11,842 nucleotides of DNA from Myxococcales bacterium (GTDB lineage: Bacteria > Myxococcota > Myxococcia > Myxococcales > Myxococcaceae): the NCBI GenBank assembly GCA_003153055.1, contig PMBV01000273.1:1-11842 (forward strand), given 5' to 3'. The notes below the pieces were generated by a model, which searched no databases, was not told the origin of the DNA, and saw nothing but the letters and a program-made list of their open reading frames with translations. A program made the position numbers and the translations under genes. Of this stretch, positions 1 to 7,017 are shown piece by piece (positions within the stretch are counted from its first letter, which is position 1; every line of letters starts with the position of its first letter).

Positions 1-65
1 GCCTTGGGGGCGATGGGCTCGGTCGGCCCGGCAGCCAGTACGATCAGCGCGATGAAGGTGAACAC
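1..65 (-). CDS. Partial CDS: putative exported protein (N-terminus only)
   Basis: A GTG at 65-63 opens a frame that stays open to the left edge, giving 21 codons. The product would begin MFTFIALIVLAAGPTEPIAP, which reads as a short hydrophobic signal peptide followed by a proline-rich stretch. GGGGA lies 6 nt upstream of the GTG, and nearly all codons end in G or C, as in the genuine genes here. The frame is also open further upstream to about 192, so a longer start (for example GTG at 131) is possible, but that would bury the hydrophobic segment. It follows fliI on the same strand after about 190 bp and could be the next operon member. In many flagellar operons fliJ sits here; this N-terminus does not look like FliJ, which is a soluble coiled coil. 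Function unknown. Confidence 0.4.
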   Translation of the reverse strand, partial: MFTFIALIVLAAGPTEPIAPK

Positions 66-231
66 TCGAGTTCCCCAAGATGGAAGGGCGACGAAGCAAA
101 GGACTGCATCTTCGGGGCCGGTCACCAGCACCGGGGCTCGATCCAGGGAGATCAGCGCCTTTCGTTTTGCGCCGTCACGGGGCTGACGGTGTCAGGCGCC
201 AGGGCTCCACCTCGCTTCTGGGGTTGACCCA

Positions 232-248
232 TCGGCAAGAAATGCCGA
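232..248. other. Small hairpin just downstream of fliI
   Basis: TCGGCA-AGAAA-TGCCGA is a perfect 6-bp stem with a 5-nt loop, 8 bp past the fliI stop codon. No T-tract follows on either strand, so it is not a convincing intrinsic terminator. It could stabilise a 3' end or slow polymerase before the next gene. Confidence 0.3.
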
Positions 249-255
249 CCTCGAG

Positions 256-1602
256 TCAGGCGCCGCTGCGGCGTGACGGGCTCGGGGGAGCGGTGATGGC
301 CAGCTGCATCTTGGCCACGGTCTCCTCGAGCGAGGAGTGCTCGGCCGGTGCCTGTCGCAGCACGGCGTTCAGCTGACTCATGCAGGCCTGGGCGCGGTCG
401 ACCTTGGGGTTCGTGCCGCTCTGGTAGGCGCCGACCTCGATGAGATCGGCGGAGTCGCGGTAGGCGGCGAGCAGCTCGCGGATGGTGGTGGCGAGCTCTC
501 GGTGGGCCGGCGTGGTGACGTCTGGCATGCACCGGCTCACCGACGCCAAAACGTCGACCGCCGGGAAGTGGCCCGAGTTCCCCAGCTTCCTCGAGAGGAC
601 CACGTGGCCGTCGAGACAGGCGCGCGCCGCGTCGGTCACCGGGTCGGTGAGATCATCACCCTCGGCGAGGACGGTGTAGAGGGCGGTGATGCTCCCTGGG
701 CCCGAGTCGTTGCCCGCCCGCTCGACCAGGCGGGGGAGGGCGGCGAAGACCGAGGGAGGGTAGCCCTTCGAGGTGGGAGGCTCTCCCGCGGCCAAGCCGA
801 TCTCTCGCTGCGCCATGGCGATGCGAGACAGGGAGTCGATGAGGAGCATCACCTTCGAGCCCCTGGCGCGGTAGTGCTCGGCCACCGCGGTCGCGGCCAT
901 GCCCGCTCGCACTCGCACCAGAGGTGACTCGTCACCGGTCGCCACGACGATGACGGAGCGCTTGAGCCCCTCGGGGCCGAGGTCACGCTCGACGAACTCG
1001 CGCACCTCGCGACCGCGCTCGCCGATGAGGCCGACGACGATGATGTCGGCGATGGCGTGGCGCGCCACCATCCCCAACAGGACGCTCTTGCCTACTCCTG
1101 GGCCGGCCATGACGCCGATGCGCTGTCCTTCTCCAAGCGTGAGACACCCGTCGAGCGCGCGGATGCCCAGCACCAGGGGCCTCGAGATGCGCCGGCGGGT
1201 CATCGCCGGCGGTGGCGGGGACGAGAGGCGGACCCGATCCCTCAGCGTGAGCGGCGGCCCACCGTCGATCGGCGCCATGCGGGCGTCGACGATACGCCCG
1301 AGCAACGAATCGCCCACCGGCAGCTCTCCGGCCGATGCTCGAGGCACCACCGGGCACCCCTCGCAGATGCCGGCCATGTCTCCCAGGGGCATCAAGAGCG
1401 CGGTCGGCCCGCTGAAGCCGACCACCTCGGCCTGAACGATCCGTTCCCCCTCGGCGCGGATCTCGCACGCAGTACCGAGCGCGACCCGGGGCAACGACGC
1501 CTCGATGATGAGACCGCTGGCTCGGACGATGCGCCCCTGGATCACCACGGGCTCAGCCGACCCGAGCGATCGCCGGACCCGATCGAGATCGAGGCCGCCC
1601 AC
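256..1602 (-). CDS. fliI: Flagellum-specific type III export ATPase FliI
   Basis: FliI is the cytoplasmic hexameric ATPase that, with FliH and FliJ, delivers rod, hook and filament subunits to the flagellar export gate. The 448-aa product has the family's usual length. An N-terminal beta-barrel region spans roughly residues 15-90. The P-loop AGPGVGKS is at 166-173, the catalytic-glutamate loop GERGREV at 194-200, and Walker B VMLLIDSLSR at 251-260. The conserved family stretch GSITALYTVL lies at 303-312. These motifs separate it from F1-ATPase beta and mark the FliI/SctN family; the flagellar neighbours settle the choice. The start is GTG at 1602-1600, supported by GAGGAG 7 nt upstream inside the end of fliH; only 1 bp separates it from the fliH stop. 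The short C-terminal tail is Pro/Ser/Arg-rich. Confidence 0.95.
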   Translation of the reverse strand: MGGLDLDRVRRSLGSAEPVVIQGRIVRASGLIIEASLPRVALGTACEIRAEGERIVQAEVVGFSGPTALLMPLGDMAGICEGCPVVPRASAGELPVGDSLLGRIVDARMAPIDGGPPLTLRDRVRLSSPPPPAMTRRRISRPLVLGIRALDGCLTLGEGQRIGVMAGPGVGKSVLLGMVARHAIADIIVVGLIGERGREVREFVERDLGPEGLKRSVIVVATGDESPLVRVRAGMAATAVAEHYRARGSKVMLLIDSLSRIAMAQREIGLAAGEPPTSKGYPPSVFAALPRLVERAGNDSGPGSITALYTVLAEGDDLTDPVTDAARACLDGHVVLSRKLGNSGHFPAVDVLASVSRCMPDVTTPAHRELATTIRELLAAYRDSADLIEVGAYQSGTNPKVDRAQACMSQLNAVLRQAPAEHSSLEETVAKMQLAITAPPSPSRRSGA

Positions 1603-1603
1603 C

Positions 1604-2311
1604 TCAGCGCTCCTCGCCGTCGAGAGCGCGACCGATCTCCTCGAGCCGTGTCTTCAGCCGGCCATCGATGGTGTGGTGATCGGTGTCCACCATGACGTCA
1701 CCGGACTCCAACGTCTCGTCGGCCTTCAGCTCGACCTGGCCGAGGGTGAACGACGCTTCGGCCGCCCCCTTGAGCCGCTCGTAGTCTCGGGGGCAGAGCC
1801 GCACCACCGTCGTCCGCGCCTCGCCGACCCGCCGAATGGCCGACTTGATGAGCGAGAAGAGGGCCTCGAGGTTGGTGCTCACCTCCCGCTCGAGGATCCT
1901 CCTGGCGACCAGGAGGCCCACCTCGAGGGCGTCGGAGCGCGCCTGCTCGGCCAGCCGCTCGCCCTGGAGCTTGAGGGTGACGATGGCCGCCTCGAGGCGG
2001 ACCTGGGCCTGACTGCTCGGCTCGGGCGGCGGCGGTGGCAAGGGAGCAGGGAGCGGCGCCGGGCCGGGCGGGCTCGCCGAGGACAGCGGCTCGAAGCCCT
2101 GGGCCGGGACGTCGGAGGGGGCCGGGGCGACGAACACCGGCGCTCGGAGCGCCGACGGCGCCGAGAGGGTCTGCATCGGCAAGGGCGCGGCGCACTCGTC
2201 GGGGGCGGCGGCCCACGCCACCGGCTTGAGCATCCCCGGCGGCATCTCGTGAGCCCTCCGTGGAGCGCTGCTCGAGGGGGCGACACCTTCGAGGAATGTG
2301 GGTCGCTTCAT
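1604..2311 (-). CDS. fliH: Flagellar export ATPase regulator FliH
   Basis: FliH forms the dimeric stalk that binds the FliI N-terminus, restrains its ATPase activity and docks it on the C-ring through FliN. The 235-aa product has a low-complexity Pro/Ala-rich N-terminal half, including PLPPPPPEP, to about residue 100. A charged helical region (about 104-155) and a C-terminal FliH/V-ATPase-E-like domain follow. The family signature is visible as GDVMVDTDHHTIDGRL (about 204-219), with a final amphipathic helix. The start is ambiguous: ATG at 2311-2309 (MKRPTFLEG) is 12 nt from a strong AGGAGG, while GTG at 2320-2318 is only 3 nt from it and would add MAV. I chose the ATG. The proline-rich part is unusually long and contains a QGFEPL motif shared with activator 1. 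It lies between fliG and fliI, the standard position. Confidence 0.9.
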   Translation of the reverse strand: MKRPTFLEGVAPSSSAPRRAHEMPPGMLKPVAWAAAPDECAAPLPMQTLSAPSALRAPVFVAPAPSDVPAQGFEPLSSASPPGPAPLPAPLPPPPPEPSSQAQVRLEAAIVTLKLQGERLAEQARSDALEVGLLVARRILEREVSTNLEALFSLIKSAIRRVGEARTTVVRLCPRDYERLKGAAEASFTLGQVELKADETLESGDVMVDTDHHTIDGRLKTRLEEIGRALDGEER

Positions 2312-2323
2312 GACGGCCACGGG

Positions 2324-2329
2324 CCTCCT
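2324..2329 (-). promoter_or_regulatory. Strong Shine-Dalgarno of fliH overlapping the fliG stop
   Basis: AGGAGG at 2329-2324 shares its first two bases with the fliG TAG stop (2330-2328). A ribosome finishing fliG therefore sits on the fliH entry site. The spacing is 3 nt to GTG 2320 and 12 nt to ATG 2311, so the fliH start stays ambiguous. Confidence 0.6.
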
Positions 2330-3377
2330 AGACCATCTTGTCCGTCGCTCGGACGATCGTGATGCGACCCTTCTCGGCGGCCTCGATGGCCACCTTGGCG
2401 ATCTCGCTCTGGGCCGCCTCGACCTCCGACAGCTTGACCGGGCCCATCGCGGTCAGATCGTCTTCGAGCAGCTCGGCGGCCCGGCTCGACATGTTCTTGA
2501 GGAACTTCTCCTTCACCTCTGGTGAGCCGCCCTTCAAGGCCACGGTCACCTGCTTCATGTCGAGATCCTTCATCAGGTTCTGCAGGTCGCGATCGCCGAG
2601 CCGCACCAGATCCTCGAAGGTGAACAGCTTCGAGCGGAGATCCTGGGCGAGGGCAGGCTCGTCCTTCTCGATGGCCGAGAGGATCTCGGTCTGCTGCGCC
2701 GCCGGGCTGCGCCGGAGGATCTCGAGCGCGGCGATGCGGCCGTCGACCTTTCGCATCCCCTCGGCTACCAGCGAGCCGAGCTCGGTGGTCAACGCCTGGC
2801 GCACCTCGCGGAGCACTTCGGGCGCGACGGCCTCGACGACCGCCATGCGCTTGACGACCTGAGGGCGCATGGCCAGCGGGAGGCGATCCATCACCTGCGC
2901 CGCTCGCTCAGCGGTCAGCGAGCTCAGCACCAGCGCGATCGTCTGGGGCTGCTCCCGGCCCAGCACCATGGCGAGCGACTCGGCGTCGGCCGTCGCCACC
3001 GCCCCGAGCAGCTCCTCTGGTTGGTGGCTGGGCGGCGTGGCGTCGAAGGTGCGGCGGACGGCGTCGGGCCCGAGGACGTCTGAGGCGAGCTTCCGCAGCA
3101 TGGCGTCACCGCCCAGCGCGTCGACCCCGGCCTCTTGCATCGAGTCGCAGAACTTGGCCAGCGCATCGGGGATGGCCTCCTTGCTCGCCCGCTTCAGCTC
3201 GCGCGCGCCGAGCGCGATCTGCCGCACCTCGAGCTCGGTCATCTCCTTGAAGATCTCCGTTGCCAGCTCCTGGCCCAGGCCGAGGAGCAGCGCCGCCGCG
3301 CGCTTGGCACCCGGGCCCGGCTTGTCGATCCAGGGGATCTCCTGAGCCGCGGTCGCCGTCTTGTCAGCTTCAGCCAT
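2328..3377 (-). CDS. fliG: Flagellar motor switch protein FliG
   Basis: FliG is the rotor protein on the cytoplasmic face of the MS ring. Its N-terminal domain binds the FliF tail, the middle domain binds FliM, and the C-terminal domain meets the stator. The 349-aa product covers all three. The N-terminal domain is at about 20-115. The middle domain carries EQPQTIALVL at 142-151, equivalent to the family's EHPQ motif. The C-terminal torque domain runs from about 240 and includes LRSKLFTFEDLVRLGDRDLQ (247-266) and SSRAAELLEDD (297-307), which carries the charged torque-helix residues R299, E302, E305, D306 and D307. The start ATG at 3377 overlaps the fliF stop by 8 bp (ATGGCTGA), with GGGAG 6 nt upstream, so translation is probably coupled to fliF. 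This suits two proteins assembled in near-equal numbers. Confidence 0.96.
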   Translation of the reverse strand: MAEADKTATAAQEIPWIDKPGPGAKRAAALLLGLGQELATEIFKEMTELEVRQIALGARELKRASKEAIPDALAKFCDSMQEAGVDALGGDAMLRKLASDVLGPDAVRRTFDATPPSHQPEELLGAVATADAESLAMVLGREQPQTIALVLSSLTAERAAQVMDRLPLAMRPQVVKRMAVVEAVAPEVLREVRQALTTELGSLVAEGMRKVDGRIAALEILRRSPAAQQTEILSAIEKDEPALAQDLRSKLFTFEDLVRLGDRDLQNLMKDLDMKQVTVALKGGSPEVKEKFLKNMSSRAAELLEDDLTAMGPVKLSEVEAAQSEIAKVAIEAAEKGRITIVRATDKMV

Positions 3378-4956
3378 GCTCGACTCCCTTCTCGAGATCC
3401 TGGCTCAGCCAGGCGCGGACCAGCACGACGGCGCGGCTGGGGTCGGCGCGTACCATCGCTCGGGCGCGCTCGCGAATGTCGGCGATCGGATCGACCATGG
3501 GGGGCGGCTTGGGCGCCACGAGCATCGGGGGTGCGCCCGCGGCCAAGCCCTCGACGGTGCCGTTGGCCCTCGCCTCGAGGGTCGCGACGGTGGCGCCTGG
3601 CTGGAGCACGAGCTCCTGCGGCCGCTTCCCTTTTCGGCCGAGCGCCACGGCGACCCCCAGCGCGGCGAGGACGCCGGCGCCGATGGCGATGGAGATCCAG
3701 ATCGGGGTCTTCTCGGCGGGCTTCACCTCGGGCACCTCGGGCGAGTGGCCGAAGACCTCACTCCTCATCTCGAACTGATCGCCGCGAGCTTCGTCGAGGC
3801 CCACCGCCTTGCGGGCGAGCTCGCTCAATCGAGCCATCTCTTCTGCCGGGCGAGCCTTTCCCTGGGCGCCGTCGATCACCACGGCCACCGACAGCTTCTG
3901 GAGCCGCGGCAGTCGAGCCACCGTCTGGGTCGTGGTGTGGGAGATCTCGAAGTTCCTGACCTCGTCGTTGTTGGCCGAGCTCCCCTGAGTGGTGGGAGCG
4001 GCCTGCGGCGGCTGGGGGGCGAGCGGGAGGTTGGCCTGGGCGCCCGCCACGCCAGCGGGCTGGTTCGACTGGTTGTTGGCATTCTGCGTCACCTTGCGTT
4101 CGCTGCGCAGCGCCACCTGGTCGGGATCGTACACTTCGCTGTTCTGATTGACGGTGGAGTGATCCACCGCGGCCGTCACCTTGGCGATCACCGCCCCCTG
4201 TCCCACCACCGGCTCGAGCAGGCTGACGATGCGCTGCTCGAACTCGCGCTCGAGCTTTCGCTGGTACGACGCCTCGGGTGAGTCCCACGCCGAGTCCGCC
4301 GAGAGCACCGTGCCGTGGCCGTCCAGCACCGTCACGCCTTCGGCCGACATTCCCGGCACCGCCGACGAGACCAGGTGGCGAATGCCGGCGAGCTCCCGCT
4401 CTCCCAGGGTCCTCCCGGGCTGGAGCATCGCCACCACCGAGGCGGCCGGCTTCTTGTCTTCTTCGCGGTACAGGCCGTGCTCGCCGAGCGACACGCTCAC
4501 TCGGGCGCTCCGGACCCCGGAGAAGTTGCCGATGGTGCGGGCGAGCTCGCCCTCGATGGCCCGCCTCAGGTTGACCTTCTGGGTGAACTCGCTGACCCCG
4601 AGATCGCCGCGGTCGAACAGCTCGAAGCCGACGCCACTGGCGCGGGGCAGGCCCGCGGTGGCCAGCGTGATGCGGGCGTCGTACACCTTGTCGGCCGGAA
4701 CGGCGAGGGCTGAGCCGCCCGCCTCGAGCCGAAAGGGGATGCCAGCATTCTTGAGCAGCCCCGACGCCTCCGTCGAGTCCTCTTGTGAGAGGTTGGTGAA
4801 GGCGTACTGGAAGTCACCACCTCGAGTCATGACCCCGACGGCGACGGCCAGCGCCGCCGCCAGCGCCACTCCGGCAAGGAGCGCGGCGCGCAGCCCCGCG
4901 GGCAGGGCCTGGAACCGGGCGGGCAGCTCCTTGAGCTGCTTGAGGAGGCTCTCCAT
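3370..4956 (-). CDS. fliF: Flagellar MS-ring protein FliF
   Basis: FliF forms the inner-membrane MS ring that houses the export gate and carries FliG. The 528-aa product has an N-terminal membrane helix at about 23-43, then periplasmic ring-building domains with the typical FTNLSQED (53-60), and VNLRRAIEGELARTIGNFSG (128-147). A Gln/Asn/Pro-rich loop follows (about 289-330), consistent with the variable collar insertion of the family. A second membrane helix is at about 418-440. The cytoplasmic tail ends in a FliG-binding segment (IADIRERARAMVRADPSRAV, 491-510). Length and topology match the family. Its ATG lies 4 bp past the fliE stop with only a weak, distant GAGGA, so translation probably depends on coupling to fliE. 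Confidence 0.96.
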   Translation of the reverse strand: MESLLKQLKELPARFQALPAGLRAALLAGVALAAALAVAVGVMTRGGDFQYAFTNLSQEDSTEASGLLKNAGIPFRLEAGGSALAVPADKVYDARITLATAGLPRASGVGFELFDRGDLGVSEFTQKVNLRRAIEGELARTIGNFSGVRSARVSVSLGEHGLYREEDKKPAASVVAMLQPGRTLGERELAGIRHLVSSAVPGMSAEGVTVLDGHGTVLSADSAWDSPEASYQRKLEREFEQRIVSLLEPVVGQGAVIAKVTAAVDHSTVNQNSEVYDPDQVALRSERKVTQNANNQSNQPAGVAGAQANLPLAPQPPQAAPTTQGSSANNDEVRNFEISHTTTQTVARLPRLQKLSVAVVIDGAQGKARPAEEMARLSELARKAVGLDEARGDQFEMRSEVFGHSPEVPEVKPAEKTPIWISIAIGAGVLAALGVAVALGRKGKRPQELVLQPGATVATLEARANGTVEGLAAGAPPMLVAPKPPPMVDPIADIRERARAMVRADPSRAVVLVRAWLSQDLEKGVEHG

Positions 4957-4960
4957 GACG

Positions 4961-5260
4961 CTAGACCGACATCCTCATGACTTCGTTGTAGGCGTCGACG
5001 AACTTGTTTCGCACCTTCATGGCCACCTTCATCGCCACGTCAGCCTTCTCGAGGGCGAGCATGGTCTCGTGGAGGTTCCCCTCTCCGCCTGCCAGCTTCG
5101 AGGCCTCGGTGTCGGAGGCGACCTGCAGGGCGTCGACCTTCCCCACCGCGCTCTGGAGCGCCTCGGCGAAGGCGCCGGGGGCGGCCGCCCTGGGCTCCTC
5201 GAGTCGCGACGACGGTGTCGCGGCTGGACGTTCGACGGTGTTGACGGTGACGGGTCTCAT
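4961..5260 (-). CDS. fliE: Flagellar hook-basal body protein FliE
   Basis: FliE is the small export-substrate adaptor linking the MS ring to the proximal rod. The 99-aa product matches the usual length of about 100. A disordered Pro/Ala-rich N-terminus is followed by helices typical of FliE: FAEALQSAVGKVDALQ, then NLHETMLALEKADVAMKVAM and KVRNKFVDAYNEVMRMSV at the C-terminus. Its Shine-Dalgarno GAGGT (5273-5269) ends on the last base read of the flgC TAA stop, 8 nt before the ATG. The flgB-flgC-fliE order ahead of fliF is the conserved arrangement in many bacteria. Confidence 0.94.
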   Translation of the reverse strand: MRPVTVNTVERPAATPSSRLEEPRAAAPGAFAEALQSAVGKVDALQVASDTEASKLAGGEGNLHETMLALEKADVAMKVAMKVRNKFVDAYNEVMRMSV

Positions 5261-5266
5261 CGTGGG

Positions 5267-5710
5267 TTACCTCGCGATGTCCAGGGCGCGCGTGGCCATC
5301 GTCTTCAGCGTGTCGACCGCCGTCGCGTTCGCCTCGTAGCCGCGCGACGCGGTCATCAGGTTGACGGTCTCGTTGACCGGGTTCACGTTGGGGAAGGTGA
5401 CGAAGCCGTTCGGATCCGCGTCAGGGTGGCCGGGGAGGTAGACCTTCCGCCCCTCGGTTGGGTCCTCGACGATCGCGGTGACCTCGACGCCGGCCGCGGC
5501 CGCGGCGTCGCCCGGTTGGCTCGAGGCGTGGTTGAGCTCGCCATCGAAGCTCTTGGCGGCCAGCACCGGATCTCTCCGCCGGTAGGGCTGACCGTCGGGC
5601 CCACGGGTCGACTCGGCGTTGGCGAGGTTGGAAGCGGCCACGGTGACGCGGGTGCGCTGGGCCGAGAGCCCCGAGCCGCTGATGGTGAGTGCCGTGAGAA
5701 AGTCAGCCAT
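5267..5710 (-). CDS. flgC: Flagellar proximal-rod protein FlgC
   Basis: FlgC is an axial proximal-rod protein exported through the flagellar type III system. The 147-aa product has the N-terminal rod signature ISGSGLSAQRTRVTVAASNL followed by AN (residues 10-31). The central region includes GRKVYLPGHPDADPNGFVTF, with the FlgC-typical P-x-H-P-D-A-x-x-x-G-[FY]-V pattern. The conserved C-terminal helix carries LMTASRGYEANATAVDTLK. Length is normal for the family. AGGAG lies 7 nt upstream of the ATG, and 15 bp separate it from flgB. Confidence 0.96.
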   Translation of the reverse strand: MADFLTALTISGSGLSAQRTRVTVAASNLANAESTRGPDGQPYRRRDPVLAAKSFDGELNHASSQPGDAAAAAGVEVTAIVEDPTEGRKVYLPGHPDADPNGFVTFPNVNPVNETVNLMTASRGYEANATAVDTLKTMATRALDIAR

Positions 5711-5725
5711 GGAGATCTCCTTCGG

Positions 5726-6154
5726 TTAGCCCATGCCATCGGTGGCGACGTACCTCAGGATCGCGAGCTTCTTGCTCGTGGCCTTGGCCGTCGCGCCGTA
5801 CAGCAATGCGTTACGCGACAGCTCGACCATCGTCTTGTCGAGGTCGACGCCGTTGCCGTCGAGGCCCCCCTTGAGCCCCTCGGCCACCCTGACGAAGGCC
5901 CCCGGGCTCGTCGCCACCGGGCCGCTCGACTCCACAGGAATGTGCCCCTCCACCGGCGCCGCCGAAGGCGCCGTCAGCGCCGCTCCCGACGAAGGCTCCT
6001 GGGCCGCGGCCATTGCGCCCTCGAAGTCCAGCTCGCGCGGCAGGTACCCCGGGGTGTCGACGTTGGCCAGGTTTCCCGACAGCACGGTGTGCCGCTCGAG
6101 CCTCGCGTCGAGTGAGGACTCAAGTTTCTTGAGCGTCGTGTCGAAGAGCTTCAT
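5726..6154 (-). CDS. flgB: Flagellar proximal-rod protein FlgB
   Basis: FlgB is the most proximal rod protein, placed on FliE and partnered by FlgC. The 142-aa product begins MKLFDTTLKKLESSL and has the axial-protein signature LSGNLANVDTPGYLPRELDF (25-44). The C-terminal helix VDLDKTMVELSRNALLYGAT (103-122) corresponds to the family's VDLDxEMxxLAxNxLxY pattern. The middle (about 48-90) is a variable, Ala/Pro/Ser-rich stretch. The ATG overlaps the stop of activator 2 by 4 bp (ATGA), so the first structural gene is translationally coupled to a regulator gene. GGGAG lies 7 nt upstream. Confidence 0.95.
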   Translation of the reverse strand: MKLFDTTLKKLESSLDARLERHTVLSGNLANVDTPGYLPRELDFEGAMAAAQEPSSGAALTAPSAAPVEGHIPVESSGPVATSPGAFVRVAEGLKGGLDGNGVDLDKTMVELSRNALLYGATAKATSKKLAILRYVATDGMG

Positions 6155-7017
6155 GGCTCGTCTCCCAGGCGAACAGGCGCCTCATCCATGACGCTTGCAC
6201 GTGACGGGCCGTTGAGTTTTTGACGCAGCGTCCGCACGCCGATGTGCAGCAGACGCGCCGCGTGTGTGCGATTCCCACCCGTGCGCCTCAGGGCCTCGCC
6301 GATGGCCAGGCGCTCGAGGTATTCGAGGTCGAGCGGGAGGTGGGAGGGGAAGGGAGACGGGGAGTTGCGCCTGGGCTCGATGGGGAGATCCGCGACGTCG
6401 AGCACGGGCCCCTTGGCGCGGATCGCCGAGCGCTCCAGCACGTTCGCGAGCTCGCGCACATTGCCCGGCCAGTCGAAGGCCTCGAGCGCGGCCAGGGCCG
6501 CTCCGGTGAGACGGAAGGGGGTCCGGCTCAACCCGGTGGCGATGCGCGTCAGCAGCCTGTCGGCCAGCGGGGCGATGTCTTCGCGGCGCTCGCGGAGCGC
6601 GGGGACGTGCAAGGGGTACACGTCGATGCGGTAGAAGAGATCAGACCTGAGCGAGCCACGCTCCACGAGGGTGGATGGCGCGCGATTGGACGTGGCGATG
6701 ACGCGCGCGGAATGTGGGGCCTCGAGCAGCGCGAGCAGCTTGGCTTGGACCTCGAGGGTCAAGGCCGACAGCTCGTCGAGCACGACCGTGCCCCCGCCTT
6801 GAAGAGCCGCGGCGACCGCGTCACCTTCGAAGGTGACGCTGGGCACCAACGTGAAGGGCAGGGCGCTGCGCGACATCGAGTGGATGAAGCGGGCGATGAC
6901 CTCCTTGCCGGTGCCGCTCTCGCCGGTGATCAACACGGTGGTGGGAGTGGGCGCGACGTCGAGCGCGGCGCTGAGCACCTCTCGCATCGCCGGACTGAAC
7001 GCGATGATGTCACTCAT
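6151..7017 (-). CDS. NtrC-family AAA+ regulator lacking the GAFTGA loop (activator 2)
   Basis: The product is a 288-aa bacterial enhancer-binding-type protein with no receiver or other sensory domain; the AAA+ module begins within the first 15 residues. Visible parts are Walker A GESGTGKE (32-39), Walker B TVVLDE (77-82), sensor I ATSNR (108-112), arginine-finger region LRSDLFYR (123-130), sensor [10 protein letters not shown] (183-190) and a Fis-type helix-turn-helix (about 233-269, GEALRRTGGNRTHAARLLHI). The segment that should hold the sigma54-contacting GAFTGA loop is missing. Walker A to Walker B spans 49 residues here against 71 in activator 1. ATP binding and DNA binding look intact, but canonical sigma54 activation should not be possible alone. 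It overlaps the preceding gene by 8 bp and flgB by 4 bp. It may modulate or partner activator 1. Confidence 0.88.
   Translation of the reverse strand: MSDIIAFSPAMREVLSAALDVAPTPTTVLITGESGTGKEVIARFIHSMSRSALPFTLVPSVTFEGDAVAAALQGGGTVVLDELSALTLEVQAKLLALLEAPHSARVIATSNRAPSTLVERGSLRSDLFYRIDVYPLHVPALRERREDIAPLADRLLTRIATGLSRTPFRLTGAALAALEAFDWPGNVRELANVLERSAIRAKGPVLDVADLPIEPRRNSPSPFPSHLPLDLEYLERLAIGEALRRTGGNRTHAARLLHIGVRTLRQKLNGPSRASVMDEAPVRLGDEP

Noticed and set aside
4181..6115. Long plus-strand open frame across fliF, fliE, flgC and flgB
   Set aside because: It is antisense to four recognisable flagellar genes and its product is Arg/Gly/His-rich low-complexity sequence, the usual by-product of GC-rich codon use.
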